64,000 bases of DNA from Anaerolineae bacterium (GCA_019637615.1 JAHBVJ010000008.1:1-64000); one strand, 5' to 3'. Positions 1 to 8,160 are shown, counted from the first letter of the stretch. A program made the numbers and translations. The notes: a model not told the origin generated them from the letters alone.

Positions 1-127
1 CTACTACCTAGGGATTTTTAAAACGATCTTTTTGGGGAGTTTAGAACCGATCCTGACAGTGCATGAAATGGTGCGTGAGTTGGCAGGAAACTTACGGCAA
101 CATTCCCCTCCTTTGGTATGTACATAA
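1..127 (+). CDS. Partial C-terminal end of an unidentified protein (truncated by window edge)
   Basis: One plus-strand frame is open from the left edge (codons from base 2) to a TAA at 125-127, giving about 41 residues of ordinary composition with no start codon in a convincing context. The peptide has a hydrophobic aromatic start and an EMVRELAGNLRQ-like helical segment. I do not recognise it. An AT-rich stretch follows before the convergent PIN gene. It may be the tail of a real gene or a chance open frame. Confidence 0.3.
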   Translation, partial: YYLGIFKTIFLGSLEPILTVHEMVRELAGNLRQHSPPLVCT

Positions 128-250
128 ACATAATATTATTATACCGTAATATATGCTATTAGTCAACTTTCTACCATTCAAACAGATTGTCAGAACGCGC
201 TAAATCCCACTTGAATTTGCTGGTGTAGGGAACCGGGGATTAAAAGATAT

Positions 251-670
251 TTATGCAGCAACAGAGAGTTTGAACTCTTTGGTGTAGACCTCACGGAAAG
301 AAAAAATGAGGGGAATAGTAAACCGTCGCATGACGACCACATTGGCACACGTGACGAGGCTGGAGGCTTGCGGTTCAAGGGACGCAAATAAGGCCAATGC
401 CTCCTGCTGCAACTCTTCCGTGATGTGAATAACGGGAAGCTGCGATGCAAATGCCAAAAACTGGCGGGCGAGGGGTTGCCCTTGTCGATGACTGAGGAAA
501 GCTGCCGTTTCTGCAACGACCAAACTTTGTATGACGGTCGATAACCGCTGCTTGCGGATACGGTCAAAAATAGTCAGCGCTTGCCCGTGGTGAACATCCT
601 GCGCATAAAACCAAGCGACAAGCGCATCGCTATCGACTAACACGGAGTGCTGCGTATCAGGTTTGGTCAT
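251..670 (-). CDS. PIN-domain protein, VapC-like toxin, apparently degenerate
   Basis: 139-aa PIN-fold protein, the size of a VapC ribonuclease toxin. The first acidic residue (Asp13 in VDSDALVAW) and the second (Glu54 in VVAETAA) are present. The third, usually the Asp of an LVD motif, is Thr107 in SSLVTCAN. A later Asp position is Arg126 in FSFRE. Loss of two metal-binding acids suggests weak or absent RNase activity. The start at 670 (MTKPDTQ) is preferred over an upstream in-frame Met because it overlaps the end of the partner gene by 14 nt, typical of toxin-antitoxin pairs. Family assignment is by motif; inactivity is inference. Confidence 0.6.
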   Translation of the reverse strand: MTKPDTQHSVLVDSDALVAWFYAQDVHHGQALTIFDRIRKQRLSTVIQSLVVAETAAFLSHRQGQPLARQFLAFASQLPVIHITEELQQEALALFASLEPQASSLVTCANVVVMRRFTIPLIFSFREVYTKEFKLSVAA

Positions 671-941
671 GGTCCTCCTCACTCCCCTGCCACACGCTAT
701 TCTCTGCATACAACACGGTATCGATGGTGTTCGAAGCTTCCAGTGTTGGGTCGTTGACTGATGCTTTCACTTTCTCCCAAGCATCATACTGCGTATTCAG
801 TGCAGATTGTTCTTCGCGGGAAAGTTCGTGCTCAAGCAGCGTGCGTAAATAATCTGACGCAGATTGCTTTTTGCGTTTGGAAATAAGTTGCAAGCGTTGC
901 AACAGGGGTGCGGGCAAATAAAACGAGGCGCGGGTCATCAT
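657..941 (-). CDS. VapB-like antitoxin (ribbon-helix-helix type, putative)
   Basis: 94-aa protein beginning MMTRASFYLPAPLLQRL, the amphipathic beta-strand plus helix pattern of ribbon-helix-helix DNA-binding antitoxins. The charged C-terminal half would bind the toxin. The frame is open much further upstream, but the extension has no family character. A GGGAG motif sits just before the tandem ATGs at 941 and 938, so this start is chosen. It lies immediately upstream of and overlaps the PIN gene, which supports a VapBC-type operon. The antitoxin family is inferred mostly from size, position and N-terminal pattern. Confidence 0.5.
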   Translation of the reverse strand: MMTRASFYLPAPLLQRLQLISKRKKQSASDYLRTLLEHELSREEQSALNTQYDAWEKVKASVNDPTLEASNTIDTVLYAENSVWQGSEEDHDQT

Positions 942-1876
942 AGCTCCCAGCATCGTATTACATCTCCGGCTCCATTGCAACCAAATGAAATCAGTGAGGA
1001 TACGGTAACAGAGTACGGTAACTGCAACGGGGGCAGGATTGGGGTGCAAGCACATCCAATTGGCATAGGATTGAGTATAAAATGAGGATGGATAGTGGCG
1101 AGATGAATGGAGGATGGGAATGGGCCGTCGCCACATAAATAGGCGGAATTTTGACGCCGTTGTGGAGCGCTGCGGGCGGTTGCCGCCAAACAACAATATT
1201 CGCCGAAACCAGCACCGCGTAGTCGGGGCAGATTCGCCGCCCGCCGTCGGCCTGTAAGGACGACCACCCGAAGCGAGGAGGGGATGCCTGACTCCCAAAG
1301 TCAGTGCAGACCGTCCGACCTGAAGCCAGCCCATAGCCAGACACAATAGTTATGGATACTTGAAAAGTGGACAAAACTGTACAGGCTGGCGAAGGCGCGA
1401 GGGTGGTCGGACTTTGAGACGAGCGTAAGCGACGGAGCAAAGGACGACGGCGGGTGGCACGACGAACGGGAGGGGGTAAACGGAGGGCGAAATGTCCGCC
1501 TACAAGCGGACTATTGAGCAACCGCCGTGCATCCCCCTCCTTGAGGAGGGACACACTGGGGTTGGCTACAAAGCGAGCGTGTCAGACCCAGATCTCTCCC
1601 CCACTCAGCCTGTAGATGGGAGTGTAGGCGGGGTATACGATGGGAGGTTAAAATGTGTTCGTGCTCAAAATGTGTACAACCCTATAAAAATACGTCATTG
1701 GCCTTTGTTGCCCGAATAAATTTTTCTCCCCTTCCTTTACTTCGTATATTTAAGCTATGTATATTTCTTTTGTATATTCTTCCCGCACCTCAAATTAGCC
1801 TCATCCTGATACTCATGGGCGAGTATCTAGAGCTATCAAAAATGAGTATCTAGATACCCATATGTGAGTATCAGCC
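942..1876. other. Long intergenic stretch without a convincing gene
   Basis: About 935 bases lie between the antitoxin start and the end of the winged-helix gene. The open frames here look like out-of-frame translations of GC-rich sequence. There is a short hairpin around 1530-1550 (CCCCTCC-TTGA-GGAGGG). The last 150 bases become AT-rich and contain the GAGTATC repeats listed separately. I see no tRNA, no CRISPR-like spacing and no recognisable transposase remnant. Confidence 0.5.
1808..1872. repeat. GAGTATC repeat cluster, candidate iteron/parS/operator
   Basis: Four copies of GAGTATC lie within 65 bases: one inverted (GATACTC at 1808-1814) and three direct (1821-1827, 1844-1850, 1866-1872). 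The third copy is part of the near-palindrome GAGTATCTAGATACCC. The cluster sits directly downstream of the parA/winged-helix operon in AT-rich DNA. That is a usual position for replication-origin iterons or partition-protein binding sites. Function is inferred from arrangement only. Confidence 0.5.
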
Positions 1877-2236
1877 TCATTTTCGGCGTTTTTGTTTCAC
1901 AGTATGATGAAGTGTATAAATGTTAGTCATCCCCTGCCCACGACGGGTGATGAGTAAAAAACCAGCATCTTCAAGCTCTCGAATACCACGACTAACGCTC
2001 TGCTGAGAAGACCCTATCTCAACGGCCATTTTGTCCTGACCGGGGAATACTGAATTGTTGTGCCATGCGTAAGAAAGGAGCTTGGCATAGATCACTTTGG
2101 CATTGGGAGAAATCTGCTGATTGTTCAGAATGAAGTTCGGAACCTGCGTAAATCCGCCAGCCGATACAGGGTCAAACCCTTCGAGCACAATGTTTTGATG
2201 TTGTTGAAATCGGGCTAGGCTGGACAGTTTTTCCAT
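1877..2236 (-). CDS. Winged-helix protein, RepA/HTH_36-like
   Basis: 119-aa protein with an N-terminal segment leading to VPNFILNN and then a winged helix-turn-helix (about residues 35-105). The layout matches plasmid/ICE replication-associated HTH_36 proteins: LSPNAKVIYAKLLSYAW-like first helices, FPGQDKMAVEIGSSQQSVSRGI recognition region and a beta-wing ending in TNIYTLH. It is the last gene of the parA cluster, 8 nt after the preceding gene, and is followed by the GAGTATC repeats it might bind. A role as replication initiator or regulator is inference; no full-length Rep domain is present. Confidence 0.65.
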   Translation of the reverse strand: MEKLSSLARFQQHQNIVLEGFDPVSAGGFTQVPNFILNNQQISPNAKVIYAKLLSYAWHNNSVFPGQDKMAVEIGSSQQSVSRGIRELEDAGFLLITRRGQGMTNIYTLHHTVKQKRRK

Positions 2237-2244
2237 AATCCGCG

Positions 2245-2685
2245 TCAGGCAGACTCTTTCTTGCCTACCTTCCCCAAAAATGAGCCGATGACATATTCCA
2301 GTAGCTCATACTTGCCCACCTTGAGTTCAAACGCGATAGCATCCAGTTCCTCTTTCCATGTTTCGGCTATTGTAGTATTGACCTTGCCCTTACGTTCCTT
2401 GCGGAGAGAAAACGTCATCATCTCTATTTCTTCTGCGGTAGGTAGAGAAGCTGACAAGTGATGTTCTTTAGAAGAAAGGGGAATCTTTTGCATGTCTGTT
2501 GGTTTGCTCAAAACCTCGCTCGAAAGGTTGCTCAAAGGTTTGCTCACTTGCTCATGGATTTGAGCAAGATCATTGGGACTGGCTATTTCTTGGTTTTGGT
2601 CAATGGGTGCGGGTTTTTGAAAGAATAGGGAAGCGCCCTGAAGTTCGTTTGAAATGGTAGTGGTATCGATAGGCTTTTTATTCAT
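2245..2685 (-). CDS. Unknown protein, candidate ParB-like partner of ParA
   Basis: 146-aa hydrophilic protein. The first 90 residues are low in hydrophobics and probably disordered. The last 50 residues form a compact region with a strand-like KVNTTIAETWKEELDAIAFEL segment and then helices. This resembles the layout of small ribbon-helix-helix centromere-binding proteins. Its start overlaps the parA stop by 4 nt, indicating translational coupling. The position directly after parA supports a role as partition adaptor, but I recognise no named family. Role inferred, gene fairly secure. Confidence 0.55.
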   Translation of the reverse strand: MNKKPIDTTTISNELQGASLFFQKPAPIDQNQEIASPNDLAQIHEQVSKPLSNLSSEVLSKPTDMQKIPLSSKEHHLSASLPTAEEIEMMTFSLRKERKGKVNTTIAETWKEELDAIAFELKVGKYELLEYVIGSFLGKVGKKESA

Positions 2686-3434
2686 AGGTGAAATAGTTCG
2701 GCAATCAGCTTGTCATAAGCAAGTGCGGCCTTAGATTTTGGATTGAATGCAAAAATATCCTGTTTATTCATATGAGCATCTTTGATATCGGTATTGCGCG
2801 GGATGATGGTATTGATAACCTGACCACGGTAGGTTTGGCGGAGGATTTGAATTGAGGTCTGCGTATTGATGGTTGGCTCACTCATCGTGAACAAAAACCC
2901 CAACACCTCTAGGCCAGCATTAAAATATTCGCGCACCTCACTGATAGATTTACTGATTTGCACCAAGCTATCCAGTTCAAAATAACCGGGCGCAACCACC
3001 ACAAGCACCTTATCGGCAGCAGTAAAGGCATTGATGGTGAGCCATGATAGAGCAGGCGGGCAATCTATAAAGACAAAGTCGTACTGGTTCTTGACCTCAT
3101 CTAACGCATCTTTGAGCCGTGCTTCGCGATGATCTAGGGCGGTGGTTAAGGCAATATCCGTATTGGACAGCAGAATATGGGCGGGAGCCATATCCAGATT
3201 GGGGAGTGTGGTATGGTGAATAGGCAGTGTCTGACGCTCTAAAATGGTGGTATGCACAGTCTGCTGAACGGGAATTTTCGAATAGTCTGTAAGAAGGACT
3301 TTGGACGAATTCGCTTGGCTATCCACATCGATGAGTAGGGTTTTCTTGCCACGTCTCGCCAGTCCTGCTGCGAGTGAAATAGATGTGGTGGTTTTTCCTG
3401 TACCGCCCTTTTGGGACGCAATGGCGACAATCAT
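2682..3434 (-). CDS. parA: ParA family partition ATPase
   Basis: 250-aa ParA/Soj-type ATPase. The deviant Walker A KGGTGKTT is at residues 9-16 with the signature Lys9, the A' motif DVDSQAN near 37-43, and the Walker B-like FVFIDCPP near 118-125. It lacks the N-terminal HTH of type Ia ParA proteins, so it is the short form seen on plasmids, ICEs and chromosomes. It binds DNA non-specifically in the ATP state and segregates DNA through a ParB-like partner. It sits between the primase and the unknown adaptor gene. ParA identity is clear; the plasmid or ICE context is inferred. Confidence 0.93.
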   Translation of the reverse strand: MIVAIASQKGGTGKTTTSISLAAGLARRGKKTLLIDVDSQANSSKVLLTDYSKIPVQQTVHTTILERQTLPIHHTTLPNLDMAPAHILLSNTDIALTTALDHREARLKDALDEVKNQYDFVFIDCPPALSWLTINAFTAADKVLVVVAPGYFELDSLVQISKSISEVREYFNAGLEVLGFLFTMSEPTINTQTSIQILRQTYRGQVINTIIPRNTDIKDAHMNKQDIFAFNPKSKAALAYDKLIAELFHL

Positions 3435-3546
3435 ACGTTTAACGTACTCAAAGCCAATTACTGGGTTTTAGAGTAGGTTCCTCCATACCACCATACGAGG
3501 TTGAACTTACTGTCGTCAAGTGGTCAGTTTGAGGCGGGACACGCGC

Positions 3547-4596
3547 TTACTTCAGTAGCTTTTGCGCTAACTCCGTGATGGTTGCTTTGAAACTGTAATC
3601 TTCTCCTGCTTTTTTTCTCCACAGCATCCAAAAGTCGATGATGGAACCGCCACGCTCACAAGCAAAGCAATGCCAAAAATTGTGATCTGGATTGATACTG
3701 AAGGAATTGATCTGATCTTCATGGAATGGGCAATGTCCTCGTAGTTGATCGTTCAACTCCATGTACTGGCTAACAAACTCCTGCACACTCATACTGGCCT
3801 TGATGCGCTCTGATGGTTTGGAATCGTAGCGTTCACGGCGTTTCTTGGTTGGCTTCTTGGGCTTGGTAACTTCGGGTGATGGAGTTGCCTCAAACTTAGG
3901 AGTAGGGGAGTGCGTTTTAGGTAATGGGGAACGTGCAATGAGGTCATCGATGAAATCTTTAGGAATACGAACGGGATTGGTCAACACCTTGATTTGATCT
4001 CGGATACTAGGTGTTGCTGCGGTGGGTGACTTGAGAGGTAGGCCATCTATGGTGATGAATGGGTAGTATTTGTTCGTCAGGCGGTGTTTTCCTAGTGGTA
4101 GCCTCACAAACGAACCGGGACCAGTGACCAATTTATCTTGTTTCGGGTACAACTCGATTCTGAGCTTATCCAGTTTGTGATCTGTCAGCAGTTGCTTGCC
4201 AAAGCGCCGTGCGTCTGTGCCGGATAGGGGAGGGGTAAACAACCATAAATGCCCGCCACGACGGGATGGTTCCAAATAAGCTGTGATGCCTTGCCCAGTG
4301 AGCTTTTGCGCAAGGTCAATGAGCTTATGCCAACGGAGTTGATCGTCTGCATCTAGGCAAACCCACTTGGCAATGCTTTCTCGATCTAGTGCGTAAGCAC
4401 CAATGGTGATGAATCCTTTGAGATGGGCTGCGATTAAATCTGGGTATAGCTGCCTTTGTATTGAGATATACCGCCCATTTTCCAGTTGGAGTGGGTACAT
4501 ATCGTCTCTGGCAATAAACGTGGCAGCATAGGCCAATACAAGGTCTCTATCGAGGTCTTTAAATGGTGGTTGATCTTGTCGTTCGCGAGGGTTCAC
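3547..4596 (-). CDS. Archaeo-eukaryotic-type primase with C-terminal CHC2-like zinc finger
   Basis: 349-aa protein. The N-terminal 200 residues match the TOTE-type archaeo-eukaryotic primase domain: a VCLDADD metal-binding motif (about 85-91), an SRRGGHLWLF motif (about 112-121) and an IELYPKQ motif (about 148-154). A Pro/Lys/Thr-rich linker follows (about 225-265). The C-terminus carries a DnaG-like zinc-binding site: CPFH, then WHCFAC about 20 residues later, then GGSIIDFW. AEP primases of mobile elements start DNA synthesis for plasmid or ICE replication. The gene sits 30 nt after a small helical gene and 112 nt before parA. Domain calls are strong; the replication role is inferred. Confidence 0.85.
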   Translation of the reverse strand: MNPRERQDQPPFKDLDRDLVLAYAATFIARDDMYPLQLENGRYISIQRQLYPDLIAAHLKGFITIGAYALDRESIAKWVCLDADDQLRWHKLIDLAQKLTGQGITAYLEPSRRGGHLWLFTPPLSGTDARRFGKQLLTDHKLDKLRIELYPKQDKLVTGPGSFVRLPLGKHRLTNKYYPFITIDGLPLKSPTAATPSIRDQIKVLTNPVRIPKDFIDDLIARSPLPKTHSPTPKFEATPSPEVTKPKKPTKKRRERYDSKPSERIKASMSVQEFVSQYMELNDQLRGHCPFHEDQINSFSINPDHNFWHCFACERGGSIIDFWMLWRKKAGEDYSFKATITELAQKLLK

Positions 4597-4626
4597 CTTG
4601 CCATTGTATGAAGCGGGGAAGTAACG

Positions 4627-4848
4627 TCAAGAGGCCGAATCAGGCGGTAGTAGGGGAGCGGCGGGCGTATCTAGTGAAGTAAGTGCCTCTAGTAGCTCGT
4701 CTTGTTGCTCTAATAGCCGATCTCGATAGGCCGTGCGCTCCATTTGGTTCTCATTCTCATCATTGATCTCTAGTCTGTGCTGCACATGATGTAGGGCGGC
4801 ATGAAGCTGTTCATGGTCTGAGGCTGGTTGTCGTTCTGAGATGGTCAT
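4627..4848 (-). CDS. Small charged helical protein of unknown function
   Basis: 73-aa protein rich in Glu, Gln and His, predicted mostly helical with heptad-like spacing between about residues 10 and 60. No recognised family. It precedes the primase by 30 nt on the same strand and probably belongs to the same transcript. Coding status rests on its operon position and composition. Confidence 0.4.
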   Translation of the reverse strand: MTISERQPASDHEQLHAALHHVQHRLEINDENENQMERTAYRDRLLEQQDELLEALTSLDTPAAPLLPPDSAS

Positions 4849-4973
4849 CGGTACAAAGATGGTACGAAAAGTGGATTACCAATGCAACTGCCAATCGTCT
4901 GTGATGGATAGAGCTTGGCACGACGCGATAAACGCACCCCATATACACTAAAATATTCGCCAGTGGACGCTAT

Positions 4974-5001
4974 AAAAAAGCCTCTCCAACATTGGAAAGG
5001 C
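4974..5001 (-). terminator. Rho-independent terminator (minus strand)
   Basis: On the minus strand an 8-bp stem (GCCTTTCC / GGAGAGGC, one G-T wobble) with a six-base loop is followed directly by six T residues. It lies about 95 bases after the stop of the 123-aa gene (5096-5467) and so should end that transcript before the primase operon. Confidence 0.75.
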
Positions 5002-5095
5002 ATCTTGACGTTTGATTTTCTACGATTTGGCGTTTTTGCGACGTTGGAGTTAAGGAACTCAGTTGTATAAGCAATGTTCCGCGCATACTGCTCAC

Positions 5096-5467
5096 TTAAC
5101 TTTGTTTATCATCGTTGTCTTTTGGAACAACAGGAATAAAGACCTCACCATTGAGTGCAATAAATGGCTTAGTGATGCGTTCATACTCCTCAGGTGAGAG
5201 TGGTTCGCCATCGCGTAGTCGGCTCAGTTCCCTGAGACGTTCGATAATGTCCGGCGTAATAGGTGCAGGTGTTTTCCGCCCTGACCTTATATGCTCGTAG
5301 TATCTTTGAAGCAGTGGTGTCGTGTTCTCAGGAGACAAGGCATCCGACGGTTTCCCTTCGACCTTATGCCGCCCACTTCTAGTATCTTTTGGCTTTTTCA
5401 CGCGACTCCTCCTTGATTTACGATATTCAGGAAGAACTTGGTCGAAGTATACCCAGTTATATCTCAA
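5096..5467 (-). CDS. Hypothetical protein, basic N-terminus
   Basis: 123-aa protein with a strongly basic region at about residues 15-40 and a helical, acidic C-terminal half ending in a beta-like segment (FIALNGEVFIPVV). No family recognised. It stands alone between two hairpins (4974-5001 and 5471-5518), which suggests a single-gene transcript. The basic region could bind nucleic acid, but that is speculation. Confidence 0.5.
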   Translation of the reverse strand: MRYNWVYFDQVLPEYRKSRRSRVKKPKDTRSGRHKVEGKPSDALSPENTTPLLQRYYEHIRSGRKTPAPITPDIIERLRELSRLRDGEPLSPEEYERITKPFIALNGEVFIPVVPKDNDDKQS

Positions 5468-5470
5468 TAA

Positions 5471-5518
5471 GATAAGTGGAACCGCCTAAAATAATCCTAT
5501 TGGAGGCGGTTCTTTATC
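5471..5518. terminator. Long inverted repeat, terminator-like
   Basis: GATAA...GAACCGCCT (5471-5487) pairs with AGGCGGTTC...TTATC (5504-5518). The core stem is 9 perfect base pairs with outer extensions. It lies between the HTH gene ending at 5525 and the gene starting at 5467. The U-tract is weak, so it may be a terminator or a protein binding site. Confidence 0.45.
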
Positions 5519-5524
5519 AGTTGG

Positions 5525-5719
5525 CTATTGTTTGTTTCCACGCCGAATGAGGTAATAGACGCGCTTTACTGACAGGCTAAATTCCTTGGCAAGGTTCCGA
5601 GCGCTTTCGCCTGCATTGAAGCGGCGAACGATTTCCTTGTTCCGTTTCGTTTTAACAGCACTGTGATTGATGGGTTGTTTAGGAAGGCTTCGACTGTGAT
5701 ACAACCGCTTCAAAATCAC
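5525..5719 (-). CDS. Small helix-turn-helix protein
   Basis: The C-terminal ~45 residues (KRNKEIVRRFNAGESARNLA, then a recognition-type helix LSVKRVYYLIRR) form a Mor/resolvase-like helix-turn-helix. The open frame continues upstream through the tRNA-Arg gene, so the longest version starting at 5827 cannot be the true protein. A GTG at 5717-5719, downstream of the tRNA 3' end, is a plausible start and gives about 64 aa. Directly tRNA-adjacent small HTH genes are common in integrated elements, where they act as excision or regulatory factors; no integrase is visible here. Confidence 0.5.
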   Translation of the reverse strand: MILKRLYHSRSLPKQPINHSAVKTKRNKEIVRRFNAGESARNLAKEFSLSVKRVYYLIRRGNKQ

Positions 5720-5751
5720 TTGAGAAGGGGTGTCACCCGATGTGCATGAGA

Positions 5752-5824
5752 TGCTCCCAGAGGGACTCGAACCCCCGACGCCAGGTTCCGAAGACCTGCG
5801 CTCTGACCACTGAGCTATGGGAGC
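5752..5824 (-). tRNA. tRNA-Arg (anticodon TCG)
   Basis: A full cloverleaf can be folded on the minus strand. The acceptor stem is GCTCCCA/TGGGAGC, the D stem GCTC/GAGC and the anticodon stem CAGGT/ACCTG. The seven-base loop CTTCGGA gives anticodon TCG (codon CGA). The variable loop has five bases, and the T arm has GGGGG/CCCTC around TTCGAGT. The discriminator base is A and CCA is not encoded. The gene forms the right boundary of the plasmid-like segment, so its 3' end is a candidate attachment site. Confidence 0.95.
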
Positions 5825-5875
5825 CACTAGCTACAAGTCTACAGCACCATCAGCAACTGTCAAGGTCGTTGTCAT

Positions 5876-6469
5876 CTAGATAAACAAACCAGCGAGTCGC
5901 GCGTATTGCAGCAGCATGATCGTCTTCCCATCCATGATCTCGCCAGCCCCTATCATAGCCAGAGCACGATCAATACCGAGTTCAAGCACATCGATGTCCT
6001 CACCTTCTGTGACCAGACCGCCGCCATTGGTATATTTGGCATGAGGCTCGTATTCCGCGACAAAAAAGAAGAGTTTTTCCGTCACCGAACCGGGACTCAT
6101 ATATGCCTCAAAGACCTTTTTCACATTGTGGATTTGATAACCTGTCTCTTCCTCGGTTTCTATACGGATCGCAGTTTCAGGATCGCGTTCATCGAGTAAG
6201 CCCGCGCAAACCTCGATCAGCGGCTCAGGATGCCCGTTAACATAGGCGGGGAAGCGGAATTGGCGCGTAAGGATCACGGTGCGCTGCTCCTTGTTGTACA
6301 GCAGAATAGCGGCTCCGTTACCACGATCGTACGTTTCGCGGCTCATTGTTTGCCACGTCCCATCGGCACGTTGATAGTCAAACGTGGTTTTCTTCAAAAT
6401 GTACCAGTCATCAGACAGCGTCTCGACACGCTGGATTTTGACACGATCTTGCATAGTGACGGCTGACAT
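5876..6469 (-). CDS. nudK: Nudix hydrolase, NudK-like nucleotide-sugar pyrophosphatase
   Basis: 197-aa protein with a Nudix signature CAGLLDERDPETAIRIETEE followed by ETGY. The downstream stretches EAYMSPGSVTE, GEDIDVLEL and GEIMDGKTIMLLQYARL closely follow E. coli NudK (GDP-mannose pyrophosphatase). The family cleaves GDP-mannose and related nucleotide sugars to the sugar phosphate and nucleotide monophosphate, with Mg bound by the REXXEE glutamates. Length is normal for NudK. It is transcribed away from the MocR gene across a 70-bp shared upstream region. Confidence 0.85.
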   Translation of the reverse strand: MSAVTMQDRVKIQRVETLSDDWYILKKTTFDYQRADGTWQTMSRETYDRGNGAAILLYNKEQRTVILTRQFRFPAYVNGHPEPLIEVCAGLLDERDPETAIRIETEEETGYQIHNVKKVFEAYMSPGSVTEKLFFFVAEYEPHAKYTNGGGLVTEGEDIDVLELGIDRALAMIGAGEIMDGKTIMLLQYARLAGLFI

Positions 6470-6542
6470 AACGGCTCCTTGAGAGGTGCTAGATGAAAGT
6501 GCCTTGGCCTATCTTCAGCGGCAGATCAATCTGTAACCATCA

Positions 6543-8090
6543 GTGTCAATCAACTCTGGTACAATCACAAGCGCCAGAATCAGCATAAAGCATGGTGCCA
6601 GATTGCCCACAAAACCGTTCTTGATCTCGATCCTACCACTGGATCGCGCACAGCCGACCCCGCTATATCTGCAATTGTATGAGGGCGTGCGGCGTGCTAT
6701 CATCAATCGGCAGCTCACACCCGGATCAAGCCTACCTTCCACGCGGGATATCGCCGCGCTGCTGGATATATCACGGAACACGGTAGTCAACGCGTTTCAG
6801 CAGTTGATCGCAGAGGGGTATTTGGAAACACGCGAAAAATCCAGTACCTTCGTCAATCGTGATCTGCCGGAAACATTGCTATCTGCGCCGAAAATAAGCG
6901 GCATAGCGCATCCATCGCCCGAAAAGCCAGCGCTGTCGAAACACGGACAAATGATGGCAACGGCGAAGGCACATCAAGCGCGGAAAGGCAACAAGCACAA
7001 CATCTTTACCAATGGTGTGCCCGCGCTAGATTTGTTTCCCTTCGACATCTGGACACGACTAATCGCGCGACATTACCGCTATGCGCCCTTATCCCTATTC
7101 GATGAGACAGTTAGCCCACAGGGATATTTGCCACTGCGAGAGGCATTGGCTAACCATTTGCGCACGGCGCGCGCTGTCAAGTGCGACGCAGAGCAGATCA
7201 TTATCACATCAGGGTCGCAGCAAGCATTTTTCCTCGCGGCGGCGATGCTGCTCGATCCGGGCGACAAGGTATGGATGGAAGATCCGGGCTGCATGGGGCC
7301 GCGTGCAGCCTTCATCAGTCATCGGGCCGATCTCGTTACCATCCCCGTCGATGAAGAAGGGTTAAACATCGAAGTGGGCATTGAACTTGCCCCGAATGCC
7401 CGCGTGGCTTATGTCAATCCATCGCGTCAGTATCCGCTCGGTGTAACTCTGAGTCTGGCACGACGCCTGAAACTATTGGAGTGGGCGGCGCGGGCAAATG
7501 CGTGGATCATCGAGGATGATTACGACAGTGAATTCCGCTATAGTGGTCGCCCGCTTGCTAGCTTGCAGGGGCTAGACACAACTGGACGTGTGATTTACAT
7601 CGGGACGATGAGCAAGATCATGTTTCCGGCGCTGCGTATCGGCTACATCATCGTGCCACGGGAGTTGGTAGCGGCGTTTACAGCCGCACGTGGGGCGATG
7701 GACAAATACCCGCCGATGATCAATCAATTGGCGCTGCACGAATTCATGACCGAGGGACATTTCAACCGTCATTTGCGGCGGATGCGAGCAGTCTACGATG
7801 AACGGCGCGGGCTGTGCGAAGATGCGCTGAACGCTGAGCTTGGCGGGCTGATCCAGTTAGGGACATCCGACGCGGGAATGCACATTTGCGGCTATCTGCC
7901 ACCTCACATGGATGATTTTGCCGTCGCTGAGGCGGCAGAGCAGCACGGCATCGAAGTGCTACCATTGTCCGAATTTTATCTTGGTCCAACCCAGCAGCAT
8001 GGATTGATTTTAGGATACACAGGAATTAGTCCTGATTACATCCGTGTTGGTGTGCAAACACTAGCGAAAGTACTGGAGCAGTTTGTCTGA
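6543..8090 (+). CDS. MocR/PdxR family regulator (GntR HTH fused to aminotransferase-like domain)
   Basis: The longest frame is 515 aa and starts with GTG. The GntR winged helix begins near residue 30 (PTPLYLQLYEGVRRAI) and includes LPSTRDIAALLDISRNTVV. A fold-type I PLP domain follows, with the cofactor lysine in GTMSKIMFPALRIGY. MocR proteins sense PLP or amino compounds and control adjacent vitamin B6 or amine genes. The true start may be a downstream TTG (6603 or 6621), because a TACAAT -10-like hexamer lies at 6560-6565 inside the longest frame and the domain begins only after it. It is followed in the same direction by the Tm-1-like/PEP-hydrolase pair, a plausible target. Confidence 0.88.
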   Translation: MSINSGTITSARISIKHGARLPTKPFLISILPLDRAQPTPLYLQLYEGVRRAIINRQLTPGSSLPSTRDIAALLDISRNTVVNAFQQLIAEGYLETREKSSTFVNRDLPETLLSAPKISGIAHPSPEKPALSKHGQMMATAKAHQARKGNKHNIFTNGVPALDLFPFDIWTRLIARHYRYAPLSLFDETVSPQGYLPLREALANHLRTARAVKCDAEQIIITSGSQQAFFLAAAMLLDPGDKVWMEDPGCMGPRAAFISHRADLVTIPVDEEGLNIEVGIELAPNARVAYVNPSRQYPLGVTLSLARRLKLLEWAARANAWIIEDDYDSEFRYSGRPLASLQGLDTTGRVIYIGTMSKIMFPALRIGYIIVPRELVAAFTAARGAMDKYPPMINQLALHEFMTEGHFNRHLRRMRAVYDERRGLCEDALNAELGGLIQLGTSDAGMHICGYLPPHMDDFAVAEAAEQHGIEVLPLSEFYLGPTQQHGLILGYTGISPDYIRVGVQTLAKVLEQFV

Positions 8091-8160
8091 GTAAGGTTTC
8101 CGTAATCGAGTATCATTGACGCTCAATGGAATTAGAAATATACATTTTTGGAGTGTATTT

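Noticed and set aside
5720..5827. N-terminal extension of the small HTH protein through the tRNA gene
   Set aside because: The first ~25 codons are the tRNA-Arg itself; a protein start inside the tRNA is implausible.
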